Source of the DNA: Scalesia atractyloides
Taxonomy: Eukaryota; Streptophyta; Magnoliopsida; Asterales; Asteraceae
Direction of reading: 5' to 3'
Length of the DNA stretch: 64,000 nt
Assembly (NCBI GenBank): GCA_947069175.1
Contig: CAMTDV010000018.1
Coordinates: forward strand, 39,010,869 to 39,074,868
Each line of letters starts with the position of its first letter. The first letter of the stretch is position 1. Under the pieces are notes generated by a model. That model saw only the letters and a list, made by a program, of their open reading frames with translations. It ran no database searches and had not been told where the DNA came from. This document shows positions 18,561-29,989 of this stretch, one piece after another. The translations under genes and the position numbers were made by a program.

Positions 18561-20631
18561 TGGACATGTATCCATCATTATATTTATACCATTCTTGTTT
18601 ATTTTTTCTTTCTATCATTATCCATTTTGCTTGTAACGTTTACTATTAATCTCTTTTATATATCAGTGCGTGTTCTTGATTGCCTCTTCCCTTCAGTTCT
18701 TGGTGGGACGTGTGTCATTCCTGGTGCATTTGGCTGTGGGAAAACAGTTAATAGTCAAGCTCTATCTAAGCTATTCTCAATAATTAGTTCTTCATGACTC
18801 ATTTGAATGATTAGACATTAATGTTGTTTTTATATTCACTGTTCTCCCTTATATGCAGTACTTAAATTCAGACACTGATGTTTATGTTGGTTGAGGGGAA
18901 AGAGGAAATGAAATAGCAGAAGTATATCCACTGAATATATTATTGTATTTTTTGCTTCATTTATAGATGCACTTTTGTCTTCATTGTTTTATAATAACTT
19001 TGCAGGTTCTCATGGATTTTCCTCAATTGACCACGACTTTGCCTGATGCCCGTGAAGAATCTGTGATGAAACATAACACACTTGTTGCCAATACATCTAA
19101 TATGACTGTCGCTTCTTGTGAGGCTTCAATTTATACGGGTAATGCACATGATAATTTAGTTGCATGTTTAGTTCATTGAGGAATTAACTTAGTTGTAATG
19201 TACATTACTATTTGTTAGCCTCATGTTTTAGAAGTTTGAATTGATGTTTGTTTTGGTAACATTGTAACTTGGTTCTCATGATATATTAAAACTTTGAAGT
19301 TTCTAAACAGAGAAACCAATAAAGATTTTTAACTCCTATTCATGCAAACATGCAACGTAGTGGATCATAATTTATTGCACAAGGAGATGCGGCTGCTGTT
19401 GTTGCAAGTGATGCTAGGAGTGATGCAGGTTGAAACACAAGTGTTGCTAGGAGTGATGCAGGTTATGTTGCAGTTGCTGCATTATTTGTAGATAACATTT
19501 GATTAGAAGTTTATGTACTTAGTATTTTAATTGAAAACTTATGTATGGATTTTGGTTTATTATATTGTTAATATCATCAGTTTTGGTTTTAGTTTTGTTC
19601 ATGTTTACTATTGTTTTAGTTTTACAGACATTTGAAAATAGATTTGCTAATTATATGAAAATGGCCACGTACAATCACAACTAATATGTGTGGCCAAAGG
19701 ATAGATAATAGTCACGTTCAAAATTACATAATTTCGTGTGGTTATAAATAATCGTTAGCCACACCATAGTCACCTTGTGTTTTATTTGTGTGACGAAATG
19801 ATACCAAACGTTATGGGAAAAGAAAATTATGTGTGACCAAAGATTGGACAATAGCCACACTTAAATTACAAAATTTTGTGTGGCTATAAATAACCATTAG
19901 CCATACCATAATCTCTTTGTTTCTTGTTTTTGTGACGGAATAACACCAAACGTCATGGGAGAAAAAAGTTATGTATGGCCAAATGTTAGACAATAGCTAC
20001 ACTTAAAATCACAAAGTTTCATGTTGCTAACATATCCATTAGTCACACTTTCGTGACATTGTTTTTTTTTGTGTGACAATATGATAACAAATGTCATAGG
20101 AAAAACAAAATATTTGTGACCAAAGGTTAGATAATAGCTACACTTACAATTACAAAAGTTTTATGTGTGTCTAGTAAAAGTTTTTAGCCATACTTACAGT
20201 AAATTCATGTGACTATATAATAGAACCGGCCACACTCATAGTAAATTCATGTGGCTTTTGCTACCCTTTAGCTACATTTAATGGATAGAATGCTTGATTA
20301 CAACAACTATTTTTGCCACATTATTTTTTAATTGATGTGGCTAAACAAACTTTTATGTGACTATATTATAGAAACGGTCACGCTTACATTAAATTCATGT
20401 GGATGTTGCTACCCTTTAGCCACTTATTGGACAAAATGTCTTATTCTAGCAAGAAATGGTGGTACAATTTAGCCACACTTTTAAGTTGCTACGGCCACTA
20501 AACATGAATGTGACCGTATAATACCTACGATGACTCGACCTTTGGTCACACTTGAGTTGGAAAAAAAAAGTGTGGCGAAAGGCGTATGCTCACACTTTTT
20601 TTTGTGTGGCTGTAAGCGTTTTTTGACATAG
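18561..20631 (+). mobile_element. CACTA-like segment carrying a captured gene fragment
   Basis: The right part (19660-20620) is filled with AGCCACAC/GTGTGGCT words in both orientations, the subterminal repeat pattern of CACTA transposons. It ends GCGTTTTTTGACATAGTA, close to an inverted CACTA terminus, exactly where LTR sequence resumes. No left CACTA end and no transposase were found. 18666-19138 holds VHA-A exons; 19380-19500 is GC-richer with a repeated GCTAGGAGTGATGCAGGTT but no recognised protein. The class call is inference from repeats and terminus. Confidence 0.5.
18666..19138 (+). pseudogene. VHA-A: Vacuolar H+-ATPase subunit A gene fragment, three exons
   Basis: Exon 1 (about 18666-18770) encodes RVLDCLFPSVLGGTCVIPG then AFGCGKT, the Walker A loop of V-ATPase catalytic subunit A, and SQALSK. 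Its donor site reads CTATTC instead of GTATTC. Exon 2 (18859-18921, after ATATGCAG) reads YLNSDTDVYVG-stop-GERGNEIAE, where TGA replaces the Cys codon expected in VGCGERG. Exon 3 (19006-19138, after TTTGCAG) reads VLMDFPQLTTTLPDAREESV through NTSNM to EASIYTG and ends at a GTAATG donor. Exons are joined by real introns, so genomic DNA was captured, not a cDNA. Missing ends, a stop and substitutions at conserved sites make it a pseudogene. Confidence 0.9.
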
Positions 20632-21652
20632 TACGATAAAAGCATGGTAGATACGCCGCTGGCACTTCCTATATATAAGTGTTTTTATTGTATTACATAT
20701 CATGGCGTTATCCATATTGTTGGTGCACATATGTCTATTGCCTACGTCTAGGATGAGTCTATTATATAGATAGGGTTTCGCAGCGTCAAATGTTTAGTTT
20801 TGAAAGTTTAGTTTTTAAATGTAACAAGAATTTTCGTACGAAAATTCTTGGGGATTTTCGCACGAAAATTTCGTGCGAAAATCCTTAATCCTGAGTCACT
20901 AGTGCTGTCATGTCTTGCCTATAAGTAGGTGACTTAGGATGTTTGTTTAGCATGTTGTTTTGTTGATCAGAGGCAAAGTCCTGCTCGAGTCTGTAATCTT
21001 TCCAAAGTTGATTAATACAAGATATAAATGGTTTAACAATAATCATTATGCTTGTTCTTTGTTTGTTCACTCTGCTAACAATGAATTCTGCCTCTGTTAG
21101 CTGAGCAAATCTGACCGGAAGCTCACGAGTTGGGTCCGATCCTACTCTTACGCTTATCACTTCAAACAAGGACAAGAAAAGACATGTTATTTGCTTATTT
21201 CCAAGACATAATTGGTTATTAAGTTAACCATGCATCATTTCTTTTAAATCATTTGATTTTCATATGATTTCATAAAAGAAATATTTTATTAAAGGTTCAT
21301 TGCTACTTTTTGAAGCAATTAAACATTTCTTGTAACTTTCAAAGCATGAATCTTCATCACGAACCCTATATTACTCACAGACATTTTTATGTTGACGTTT
21401 ATTTTCACATATGTTCCAGGCACTAATGTGTGATGATTTTGAGCATGCTACACATAGGACGGACTCGGGCCTTATTTTATCTTAAAATATAAAGACAATT
21501 ACTGTACTTTGTTGTGTTTTACGTTTCAAGACAATGTAATTTACTAGTTCAATCAAACAAAACCTTAAATACCATGTGTTGAAACAATTCTTGTAACGTG
21601 ACCCCCCGACGTTTCTGCCGCGGTTTGTTGTTTTACGCGGTCGGGGTGTTAA
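20632..21652 (+). repeat. Inverted fragment of a B-type Gypsy LTR
   Basis: The reverse complement matches the first part of LTRs B1 and B2: TAACACCCCGACCGCG at the 21652 end, GTCCGTCCTATGTGTAGCA and CTCATATGTGAAAAT-like words further in, and the H1 hairpin at 20632-20696 (CGCCGCTGGCACTTCCTATA). It is thus a plus-strand LTR 3' part, cut at 20631 by the CACTA-like segment and interrupted by a solo LTR (20718-21152). Confidence 0.75.
20718..21152 (+). repeat. Solo LTR of a SIRE-like Copia, plus strand
   Basis: 435 bp from TGTTGGTGCACATATGTCTA, close to the C1 LTR sense start TGTTAGTACATAATGTCTA, to CCTACTCTTACG. It contains palindromic words ATTTTCGTACGAAAAT and GGATTTTCGCACGAAAAT (about 20831-20885), then a TATA-like CCTATAAGTAGG near 20919, the same order as in C1. 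Flanks CATAT (20713-20717) and CTTAT (21153-21157) differ by one base. A 96-codon minus-strand ORF across it is not a gene. Confidence 0.65.
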
Positions 21653-22062
21653 ATGATAGAAGTGAAGATATCCAATTCCTTTTTTAATAAAGCCTTCATG
21701 GTTCTCCTCGTCCCTTTGTTTCCTTGATGTTTGTTGTAAAGAGCTTCCTAGATAGAAAACGAATTTCCTTGATGTTGTAATAATTCTAAGATTTCTCTTT
21801 TCACTGATTGTTGTAATAGATTCATCATATTCTTTTCTCGTATGAATTTCTCCATATCTGCTTCAGGAATTTGTGAGGCTTTAAAATCTTTTCCAGATTC
21901 AGGAGGCGGAGGATGGTAATTCTCTTCCATAGCCAACCATGCTTCAAAATTATTCGCTTGTACATAGTTCGAAAAATTATCAGCCGATCTCATATAATTT
22001 TCTATTTTTAGAAGTTTCGGCGGCTTATTTGTTGTGCCCATTTCATTATCAAGGTTTAGATG
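21653..22062 (-). pseudogene. Gag N-terminal fragment of a SIRE-like Copia (C3)
   Basis: The minus strand reads NLDNEMGTTNKPPKLLKIEN, then NFSNYVQANNFEAWLAMEEN. Further on, LLQQSVKREILELLQ precedes a stop and KALLKKELDIFTSII follows before the inverted LTR piece. It is homologous to the starts of Gag in C1 (NIDNKMGTSVKPPKLMNMDE) and C2 (NIDNEMGTTTKPPKLMSMDE). Only the beginning of the domain is present; the rest was cut off by the LTR at 21652. Confidence 0.8.
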
Positions 22063-22370
22063 TTAATATAGATTAGATGAGTTTCTGGTAGCCATGCATA
22101 TGTTGAAAAATTCTTGATCCATACTTAACAAATTTTCACCAAATATCACATTCCACGTGTATGTGCCTTCGTGCGTATGAACAACAAGCGGATGAACAAG
22201 TATTAACGTATGACAACTTTCACACGTATGAATCTAGACGTATGAGTCTTCTGAACATATAAGCTTTCCGCAAGTGTGACGAGTGTGCGTATGAGCCAAT
22301 TCTATGCGTATGAACCTTTGGAAAACGAATGTGATTCAACCGGATGAGCAAAACCATGCGTATGTTGGTT
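22063..22370 (-). other. Leader of Copia fragment C3 with repeated CGTATGA words
   Basis: Non-coding sequence upstream of the C3 gag. It contains about seven copies of (A/G)CGTATGA or close variants between 22168 and 22365, e.g. TGCGTATGAACAAC, CACGTATGAATC, GTGCGTATGAGCC. No primer site is reached before LTR B1 begins at 22371. Confidence 0.6.
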
Positions 22371-24975
22371 TGTAACACCCCGGTCGCGTAAAACAAAAAA
22401 CCACGGCGGAAACGTCGGGGAATCACGTTACAAATTGTTTCACAACACATGGTACTTTAAAGTTTTGTATTTATTGAATTGTTAACATGATTACATTATC
22501 TTGGAGTTGAAAACGAAATAAACAAAACAATCGTCTTTCGAGTTTTAAAGTAACTAAGGCCCGATTCCGTCCTATGTGTAGCAAGCATCATAACATCAAA
22601 TATTAGCTCCTGAAACATATGTGAAAAGAGAGTCAGCATAAAAAGCCGGCGAGTACATAGGTTTTGTGAGTGAGTCAAATTCATGGCTTTGAATACATAT
22701 TGCAATACCTAATCAGACTACTAGAGCCGTTGTGTGAAAACCTTGTATCAAAAGGGTTTGATATTGCAATAACAATTAACCACCTAAAACAAGTTGGTTA
22801 GAGTTTGTGAAAATCTTGTAACCATGAATTCTGACCAAAAAATTTGTTTTGTAAAACCGAGTAGTAAATCGATTTAAAGGAAAACTTCGTATGGTTTATA
22901 TCTTTAAGTGAAAATCGTTGCGTGTCATTTGTTCAAAACCATTTGTTCAAGTGATTCAGATAACACCAAGGTATGTAATACGATAAAAGCACTTATTATA
23001 GGAAGTACCAATGGCGTATCCACCATGCTTTTATCATATTACACACGTCTCGTTATCTAAATCACTTATCATAAACCAATCGTCTGTGTTATAAACTATT
23101 CGTCCGTGTTATAAACCAATCGTCCATTTTATAAACCAATCGTTCGTGTCATAAATAAATTGTCCGTGTTTTAATTGTGAAAAACGTGGTCGTTCTTTGT
23201 TGAATACATTCAAACCTGTGTTGACTCGTCTAGACCACCAAAGGGTCTCTTTAAATCGACTTACAAACCACCAAAGGGTTTGTTAAAAATATTGTTTCTG
23301 TCGTTCCTAAACTTACTCATAAACACCAGGAATTTAGGTGACGGGATTGTTAGTCCTATGGAACCATAACATACTACTGGTCGGCTTGGCCAAAGCTAAT
23401 GAATGTCATTTGTGTCATGGATAACGCACCAACAAGTTTGTTCACATTATTGAAATCGATATAAACCATAGACTTTGTTTTGAAAACTTGTAAACGGTTT
23501 AGCACATATGAATCACCCTAAAATATTTGCAACACGTAAAAGAGGGGACTATGAACTAACTTGGGATTGCAAGAGTGTCCTTGTTTCAATGTTCAAACAA
23601 AGCTCAAGAGTTCAAGGATTAAAGCGTGTCCTAATATCGGATAACTATGTTAGTGTGTCGGGACTTTAATCGGAGGATCGGATCAGGTCTTGTAAACCAA
23701 ATGAGTGTTGTAACTCATATGAAATGGTTTAACAAACTCAACATTCTGATTTGAAATGAATCCTATGTGCTTTTGACCCGTTATGACTCGTTAAGGTAGT
23801 TTATGCTACTTTAACGGGTCATTTGCGTAAATATATGTTCGGATGGTTAGATATGTCTTATGATAAGTCCTATATTCCAAAACATGTTTGATAATGTTAT
23901 AACATCAGTTTATATGTCAAAACATTGGTTACATATGCTTAAAATCGATTTGTGCGCAAAAAGGGCATTTTGGTCATTTTTAAGGACCTAACAAGCCACT
24001 AATCATAACACTAACCAAACGACGTGACCATAAGGTATAAACTAAGAGGGTTATTCCCAATACAACTACGGCCACAAATATGTGTTTGGTAGGATCCTAA
24101 GATCGACCAAACGGGTCATATTCGAAAGTCAAAGCGGTGGTCAAGACCGCTCGACTTACTAACCAAATAAAGAACTAAACTTGAAGTGATGAGTTAGACA
24201 TGTCAAAACATGTCTAACTAAGTTGCAAAAACTGATTTGGTATCAAAACTTAGTGTTTTGATACCCGAAAATAGTTCTGTCGCAAAATGCACATTTTGCG
24301 CATTTTTGACCGAAACTTTGACTTGTCACTTCGACTAGTAAACGTGGTAAACAGAAGGTGTGATCATTAGGGATTATAACCTTCGTGATAACGATCACAT
24401 TGCAAAGTTCAATTGAACTTTGACTTGACGAAATATGGTCAGAACCGAAAGTTAAACAGAAAGTCAACTATTTGGCTAGCTCAAAATAAGCTAAAATAAT
24501 GAAAAAGACTAAGGAAGAACACTTACTTGTGTTCTAGGATGGCAAGAATGCTCAGTAGGAGGCCTCCAAAAGCTGGAAGCAAGCTCCAAGAGAGTGGGAG
24601 AAAGAAGAATGAAATGAGCAAGTTGAAATGGGCAAAGTTCTTGGTTATTTATAGTGATTTTGAGCTCACAAGATTAAGCCAAGTGTCCCTTGATGTGTCA
24701 TGATCAGGGGGATGTCATAACACATGTCAAATGGAGGCAAAAACCTGGAACATTTGTGACTTGGAGGCCAAGGAAGGCAGCTGTTGTTTGACAGCTAACA
24801 TTCTGCTATCTGACAGTCTCTCGCACCCTGCGAGAGACAAGGGCCATGTCTCTCGCGCCCCACCAGAGACCAAGTTTCAGAAAATGGCAAAAATGGTCCC
24901 CGCAGCATGTTTAATGTGTTTTTGACGCGTTTAACCCCCGTTAACCCAAAATTTAGGCTTTATAAGGATGTTAAA
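22371..24975 (-). repeat. LTR B1, left part (Gypsy type)
   Basis: Starts TGTAACACCCCGGTCGCG and is alignable by eye to the B2 LTR for most of its length. The H1 hairpin is at 22975-23042. A TATA box (minus CTATAAATAACC) is at about 24645-24655, and upstream of it is the palindrome GTCTCTCGCA-CCC-TGCGAGAGAC (24816-24838) with a degenerate second copy (24848-24870). It is interrupted at 24975 by B2 and resumes at 61205. No primer site lies to its left, so it is a 3' or solo LTR. Confidence 0.8.
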
Positions 24976-25571
24976 TGTCACACCCCGACCGTGTAAAACA
25001 ACAAACCGTCACGGAAACGTCGGGGAGTGTCGTAACAGAAGTATTATTTCAACAACCATGGCATTCAAAGTTTCGTATTATTAGATGAAACTTAATTACA
25101 TTGTCTTGGAATAAAAGAAATCAAAACGGTAATTAAATTGTCTTTGCGAAATAACTACATTATTATTGACTTGTAGATTTTAAGTCACTAAAGCCAAAGT
25201 CCGTCCTAAGTGTCGAATGAATCAACCTTAAGCATTAGCTCCGGAAACACATGTGAAAATAGGTACGTCAGCATAAAAATGCCTGTGAGGTACATAGGTT
25301 TTATTTATGAGGATTCATGACTCGGAAGTTAAAATAGTTGTTTAACGGAAAATAGTCATGAACCTTATAAAGTATTTTCTTTTATAAAATCACAAGAAAA
25401 GCAATGTTTAAAAGAAATGATGCATAGTTGAATAAATGTCCAATAAAAATGAATTGTGTAAAGTATGTCTTGTTTTGAAATGAAATACCATATCTTGTGT
25501 AAAAGATGTTATGTTTTGTAAAAATGTCATGTCTTGTACTAATTGAAGTGGTTTAGATAACGCCACGATAT

Positions 25572-25639
25572 GTAATATAATAAAAGCACTTATATATAGA
25601 AGTACCAGCGGCGTATCCACCATGCCTTTATCATATTAC
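25572..25639 (-). other. H1 hairpin in the B2 LTR
   Basis: Arms GTAATATAATAAAAGCA and TGCCTTTATCATATTAC surround the core CTTATATATAGAAGTACC-AGCGGCGTATCCACCA. The core is that of the H1 hairpins in A1 and A2, but the arms are unrelated to theirs. In the 5' LTR copy (58349-58400) the right arm is deleted. Confidence 0.75.
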
Positions 25640-27640
25640 ACACATTTCGTTATTTAAATCACTTACCAAAGATCAACAAATGAAATGTCTTTGTTTAAAC
25701 CAATGTTAATTGTCATGTGTAAACAATGTCTAATGCCAGTGTAAACCATGTCTTGTATATCAAATAAAGTGTAATAACCATTGTCTTGTATGGCGAGTAA
25801 AAGTCTATACTCAAACCAAATGTAATAATGTCATGTATAATCACATGTCTTGTGTAACCAAAAGTCGTGTACAAAACGTGTGCCTTTGAACAAAATAAAA
25901 GTTTAAATCAAAGATTATGTTTTGAAATCCATTACTTTATTTGACACGAACATTTATCAGGGTTTTGTTTATCGCATACATTCAAGCCTTGAGATTGTCG
26001 GATAAACCCTTATCAAGACAAAGGTTTATCAAAAATGTATTCGAATTCTGTCATTCCCTACTTCCAAATAAACCTAGGAAGCGGGGAACAGGAATTGTCA
26101 AGTCCTATGGTACCATTACATACTACCGAGTGGCGTGATCAATGTTAATGAATGTACTATTGTCTCGTTAAACATACCAAATGTCATAGTTAATGTAAGC
26201 AATGTCATAAAAAATGTCTTTAAACCATTTACTAAGTATGCTAAGTCAACATACGAAGTAAAATGTCCATGAAATCAATGTGCTAGCATGCTCAGTCAAC
26301 ATACATAGCAAAATGCAATGTAAATCAATGTGCTCATATGCTAAGTCAACATATGCCACAAAAGTATCTTTGAAATCAATGTGCTAGCATGCTCAGTCAA
26401 CATACGTAGCAAAATATAATTGAAATCATGTACTATATATGTACTAGATGAACATAGCAAGTATATGTCATGAAAACTTGAAAACATGAAAGTATCGAGT
26501 AGGCACATGTGTTTCACCCAAAATATTTGAAAAACATAAAAGAGGGGACTATTTACTCACTTGGGAGTGCAAAAGTATCTTGTTCAAGATGATATACAAA
26601 GCTCAAGAGTCCGGGAAATCAAGTGAGTCCTAATATCGGATAACTATGTTAATGTCGGGTCCCTAATCGGAAGATTTGATAGAATGAAACCTTATAACCA
26701 AATGAGTGTTGGAAATCATATGAAATGGTTTAATAAGTTAACATTCTGATTTGGAAAGGATCCTAAGTGCTTTTGACCCGTTATGACTCGTTAAGGTAGT
26801 TTAAGCCACTTTAACGTGTCATTTGTGTAAATATGTGTTCAGATGGTTAGATATATGTTATGATAAGTCTTATATGCCAAAACATTTTAATAATGTTGTA
26901 ACATTAGATTATATGTCAAAAATTTATGTTACATATTCTTAAAGTCGATTTATACGCAAAAATGGCATTTTGGTCATTATTAAATGCATAATAAACAACT
27001 TAACATAATGCTAACCAAACGACATAACCATAAGGAGTAACCTCAGAGGGTTATTCCATATAAAAATATGGTCACTAATATGAGTTGGTCGGATCCTAAG
27101 ATCGACCAAATGGGTCGGATTTGAAGTCAAAGCGGTGTCAAGACCACTCGACTTACGACCTAAACAAGCACTAAACTAAAAGTGACGAGTTAGACATGTC
27201 AAACATGTCTAACTAAGTTTATAAACTATTTGGTATCAAAACAAGCATTTGATACCCGAAAATAGTTCCATCGTATAATGCACATTTGCGCATTATTGAC
27301 CAAAACTTTGAATCGTTACTTCGACTAGGAAACGTGGTAATTAGTAGACATGATGGCTATGGATATAACCATCGTGATTAGGATCACGTTGCAAAGGCCA
27401 ATTGGACATTGACTTGACCAATTAATGGTCAAAGCTGAAAGTCAAACACTGTTTGACTTTTAGCTTGAAATAGCTAAAAATAATGAACAAGACTGGGATG
27501 GAACACTTACTTGTGATCCAAGAATGAAGGAAAGACTAAAGAACTAAGATGGGAGACCTCCAACAATGTGGTAGTATCCACTTAGAGAAAGAGAAGAAAG
27601 AAAAGACTTGAGCAAGGAAAATGGTTGCAACTTATGGAGG

Positions 27641-27864
27641 TATTTATAGTTGAAGATGAAGTGTAGGATCATGCCAAGTGTTGAGAGGTGTTGTAGGATT
27701 AAAACATGTGTCTAGTGATGTGTTGCAACCAGAGGAAGTGTGGCAATAACAAGTGCTTAGTGTCCAAAGAAATAAACAAGAAGCTGCCAAGTTGCAACTA
27801 GGAAGCTTCTACCTTGGGGACCCCTTACGTACCGTATGGGGTTTTACCTTACGGTCCGTAAGGC
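27641..27864 (-). promoter_or_regulatory. B2 LTR promoter: TATA box and upstream palindromes
   Basis: TATTTATAG (27641-27649) gives CTATAAATACC on the sense strand. About 180-215 bp upstream are CCTTACGTACCGTATGGGG and CCTTACGGTCCGTAAGG (27823-27864); the second is a perfect inverted repeat. The 5' LTR has the same at 60319-60545, there with CTTACGGACCGTA in the first word. Confidence 0.6.
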
Positions 27865-28525
27865 CCTTGCAGGGGCAGAAGTTTCAGAATTGGCCCCTGA
27901 ACTTGTTTTTGTCGCATTTTGGCACTTTTAACACCCGTTAACCTCATTTTAGACCTTTATAAGGACGATAAAAAATGTGTCCAAAAATTTCCCGGGCGTC
28001 GGTTCATTCGGTTATACGGTTGCGGTTTTTGGTTATTTACGACGAAAATCGTATCGAACGCGCAAATGAGCGTAATTGCGTAACGAATGATATTTTTGCA
28101 TTCCAATCATCAAAATACAAGATTTTAATGATTAAAAAAAGTTTTGGATATGCGTACATGTTCTGGATTAGGAAATATGCGTAACGGCATAGTTTCGCAG
28201 AATTTGCAAAATAGCCCCTGAAGTGCAATAAGCATGTTTTTGCCATACCAAACCCTTCCAAACTTATTTCTAAGTTATGTAAAGGATATTTAGGGTATGT
28301 TTAGCTTATTTCATTGTTCCGGAGTGTACGTTGCATTAAACTGGTTGTGATTGCGTAACAGTTTGCGATTTCACTTCCAGAAGTGGTTTGAAAGATCAGA
28401 ATTGAACAAGGATTGAAAATATGAAATGCCATAAATGAATACACAAATCTCGGAATAAAACACAATGTTATAAAATTACAAAATCGTTCAGAATAGTACG
28501 ATGATAAAAATACACAGATGTCATA

Positions 28526-28542
28526 GTCTCCTCTACTTTAGG
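28526..28542 (-). other. Polypurine tract of B2
   Basis: The minus strand reads CCTAAAGTAGAGGAGAC directly before the 3' LTR. Confidence 0.7.
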
Positions 28543-28559
28543 AAATTTCGTCCCGAAAT

Positions 28560-29890
28560 TTAATTTGAGGAAACTTGTGAGAATAGATGCGGATATTTCG
28601 CCTTTATCTGGTCCTCTCATTCCCAAGTAAACTTTGGGCCACCTTTGGACTCCCAGCAAACTTTAACAATCGGTATACGTCTGCACTTGAGCTTTTTGAC
28701 TTCACGATCCAAAATTTCCACAGGTTTCTCGACAAAGTGTAACGTGTCATCAACACGAATTTCATCAAGAGGGATGTGGAGGTTTTCATCAGCTAAACAC
28801 TTTTTCAAATTGGACACGTGGAATGTTGGATGAACATTACCAAGATCAGGAGGTAACTCGAGTTTGTAGGACACCTTTCCAATTTTCTCAAAGATCTTGA
28901 ATGGTCCAACATATCTAGGTGCAAGTTTTCCTTTCTTCCCAAATCTAACCACGCCTTTCCAAGGGGATACTTTGAGTAGGACATGATCACCGACTTGGAA
29001 TTCCAAGGGTTTGCGTCGTTTGTCCGCGTAACTCTTTTGACGGCTTCTAGCTGTCAAAAGATTATCATGGATTATCTTGACTTTGTCTGTTCTGTCTTGA
29101 ATGAATTCAGGTCCAGTGAATTGAGATTCACCAATTTCATTCCAACTGACAGGTGAACGACATTTTCGACCATAAAGAGCTTCGAAAGGAACCATGTCAA
29201 TGCTGGTGTGATAACTGTTATTGTAGGATAATTCGATCAATGGCAGATGCGAATCCCAACTACCACCAAAGTCGATCACACAAGCTCTAAGCATATACTC
29301 CAATGTTTGGATTGTCCTTTCGGATTGTCCATTCGTTTGAGGATGATAGGCAGTGCTCAAATTAAGCTTGGTTCCTATGGCAGATTGCATGATTCTCCAA
29401 AAATGAGATGTGAATCGAGCATCACGATCAGATATGATGTCCAAAGGAACACCATGACAAGATACAATTTCATCCACATAGATTTTAGCAAGTTTTTAAG
29501 CAGCGGAATCCTCACGGATTGCTATAAAGTGTGCTGACTTGGTTATACGATCAACGATTACCTAAATGGCATCATGACCTCTAGATTTACGCGGTAATTT
29601 GGTAATGAGATCCATTGCAATGCTTTCCCATTTCCAAACTGGAACATCTGGTTGTTCAAGCAAAGCAGAAGGACATTGATGTTCTTCCTTTACCTTAAGA
29701 CAAGTAAGGCATTTGGATACGTACAAAGCAATGTCTTTCTTCATACCCAGCCACTAATATTGGGTACAAAGATCCTTCTACATTTTGTCTGCACCTGGAT
29801 GGATCGAATAACAAGACTTATGAGCTTCATCCATTATCAAGGTGCGGAGATTGTCTTGACTTGGAACCCACAAACGGTTCAAATAATAAA
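28560..29890 (-). pseudogene. Integrase and chromodomain-like tail of B2
   Basis: The minus strand has the zinc-binding part (SKCLTCLKVKEEHQ). The core begins with WESIAMDLITKLP (first Asp). A stop at about 29560 precedes ISDRDARFTSHFW (second Asp) and YHPQTNGQSERTIQTLEYML (Glu). The C-terminal half (28617-29477, 286 codons open) continues FEALYGRKCRSPV, VGPFKIFEKIGKVSYKLELP, HPTFHVSNLKKCL and ends VKKLKCRRIPIVKVCWESKG then FTWE, which resembles the chromodomain-like end of Tekay-type integrases. The DDE residues are visible but the frame is broken at 29560 and 29760. Confidence 0.9.
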
Positions 29891-29989
29891 ATAACCCATT
29901 GTCTTTTGTTTCAAGTTGAAGCTCAAGATGATGTGGTAATTCATCACCCATCATGCCTTGTGTAACACAAGTTCGTTGAGCTTGGGAGA

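Larger units (their letters stand above)
24976..28525 (-). repeat. 3' LTR of B2
   Basis: TGTCACACCC to AGATGTCATA, 3550 bp; the 5' LTR ends GATGTCACA, so the terminal CA is mutated here. Contains the H1 hairpin 25572-25639, repeated CATGCTCAGTCAACATA words at 26230-26420, the TATA box at 27641-27649 and the palindrome region 27823-27864. Short ORFs inside have no coding support. Confidence 0.88.

Noticed and set aside
18525..19179. Functional V-ATPase subunit A gene
   Set aside because: Only three internal exons, with a stop codon and a lost donor site.
20885..21175. 96-codon minus-strand ORF with protein-like composition
   Set aside because: It coincides with the solo Copia LTR downstream of its TATA-like box and has no recognised relative.
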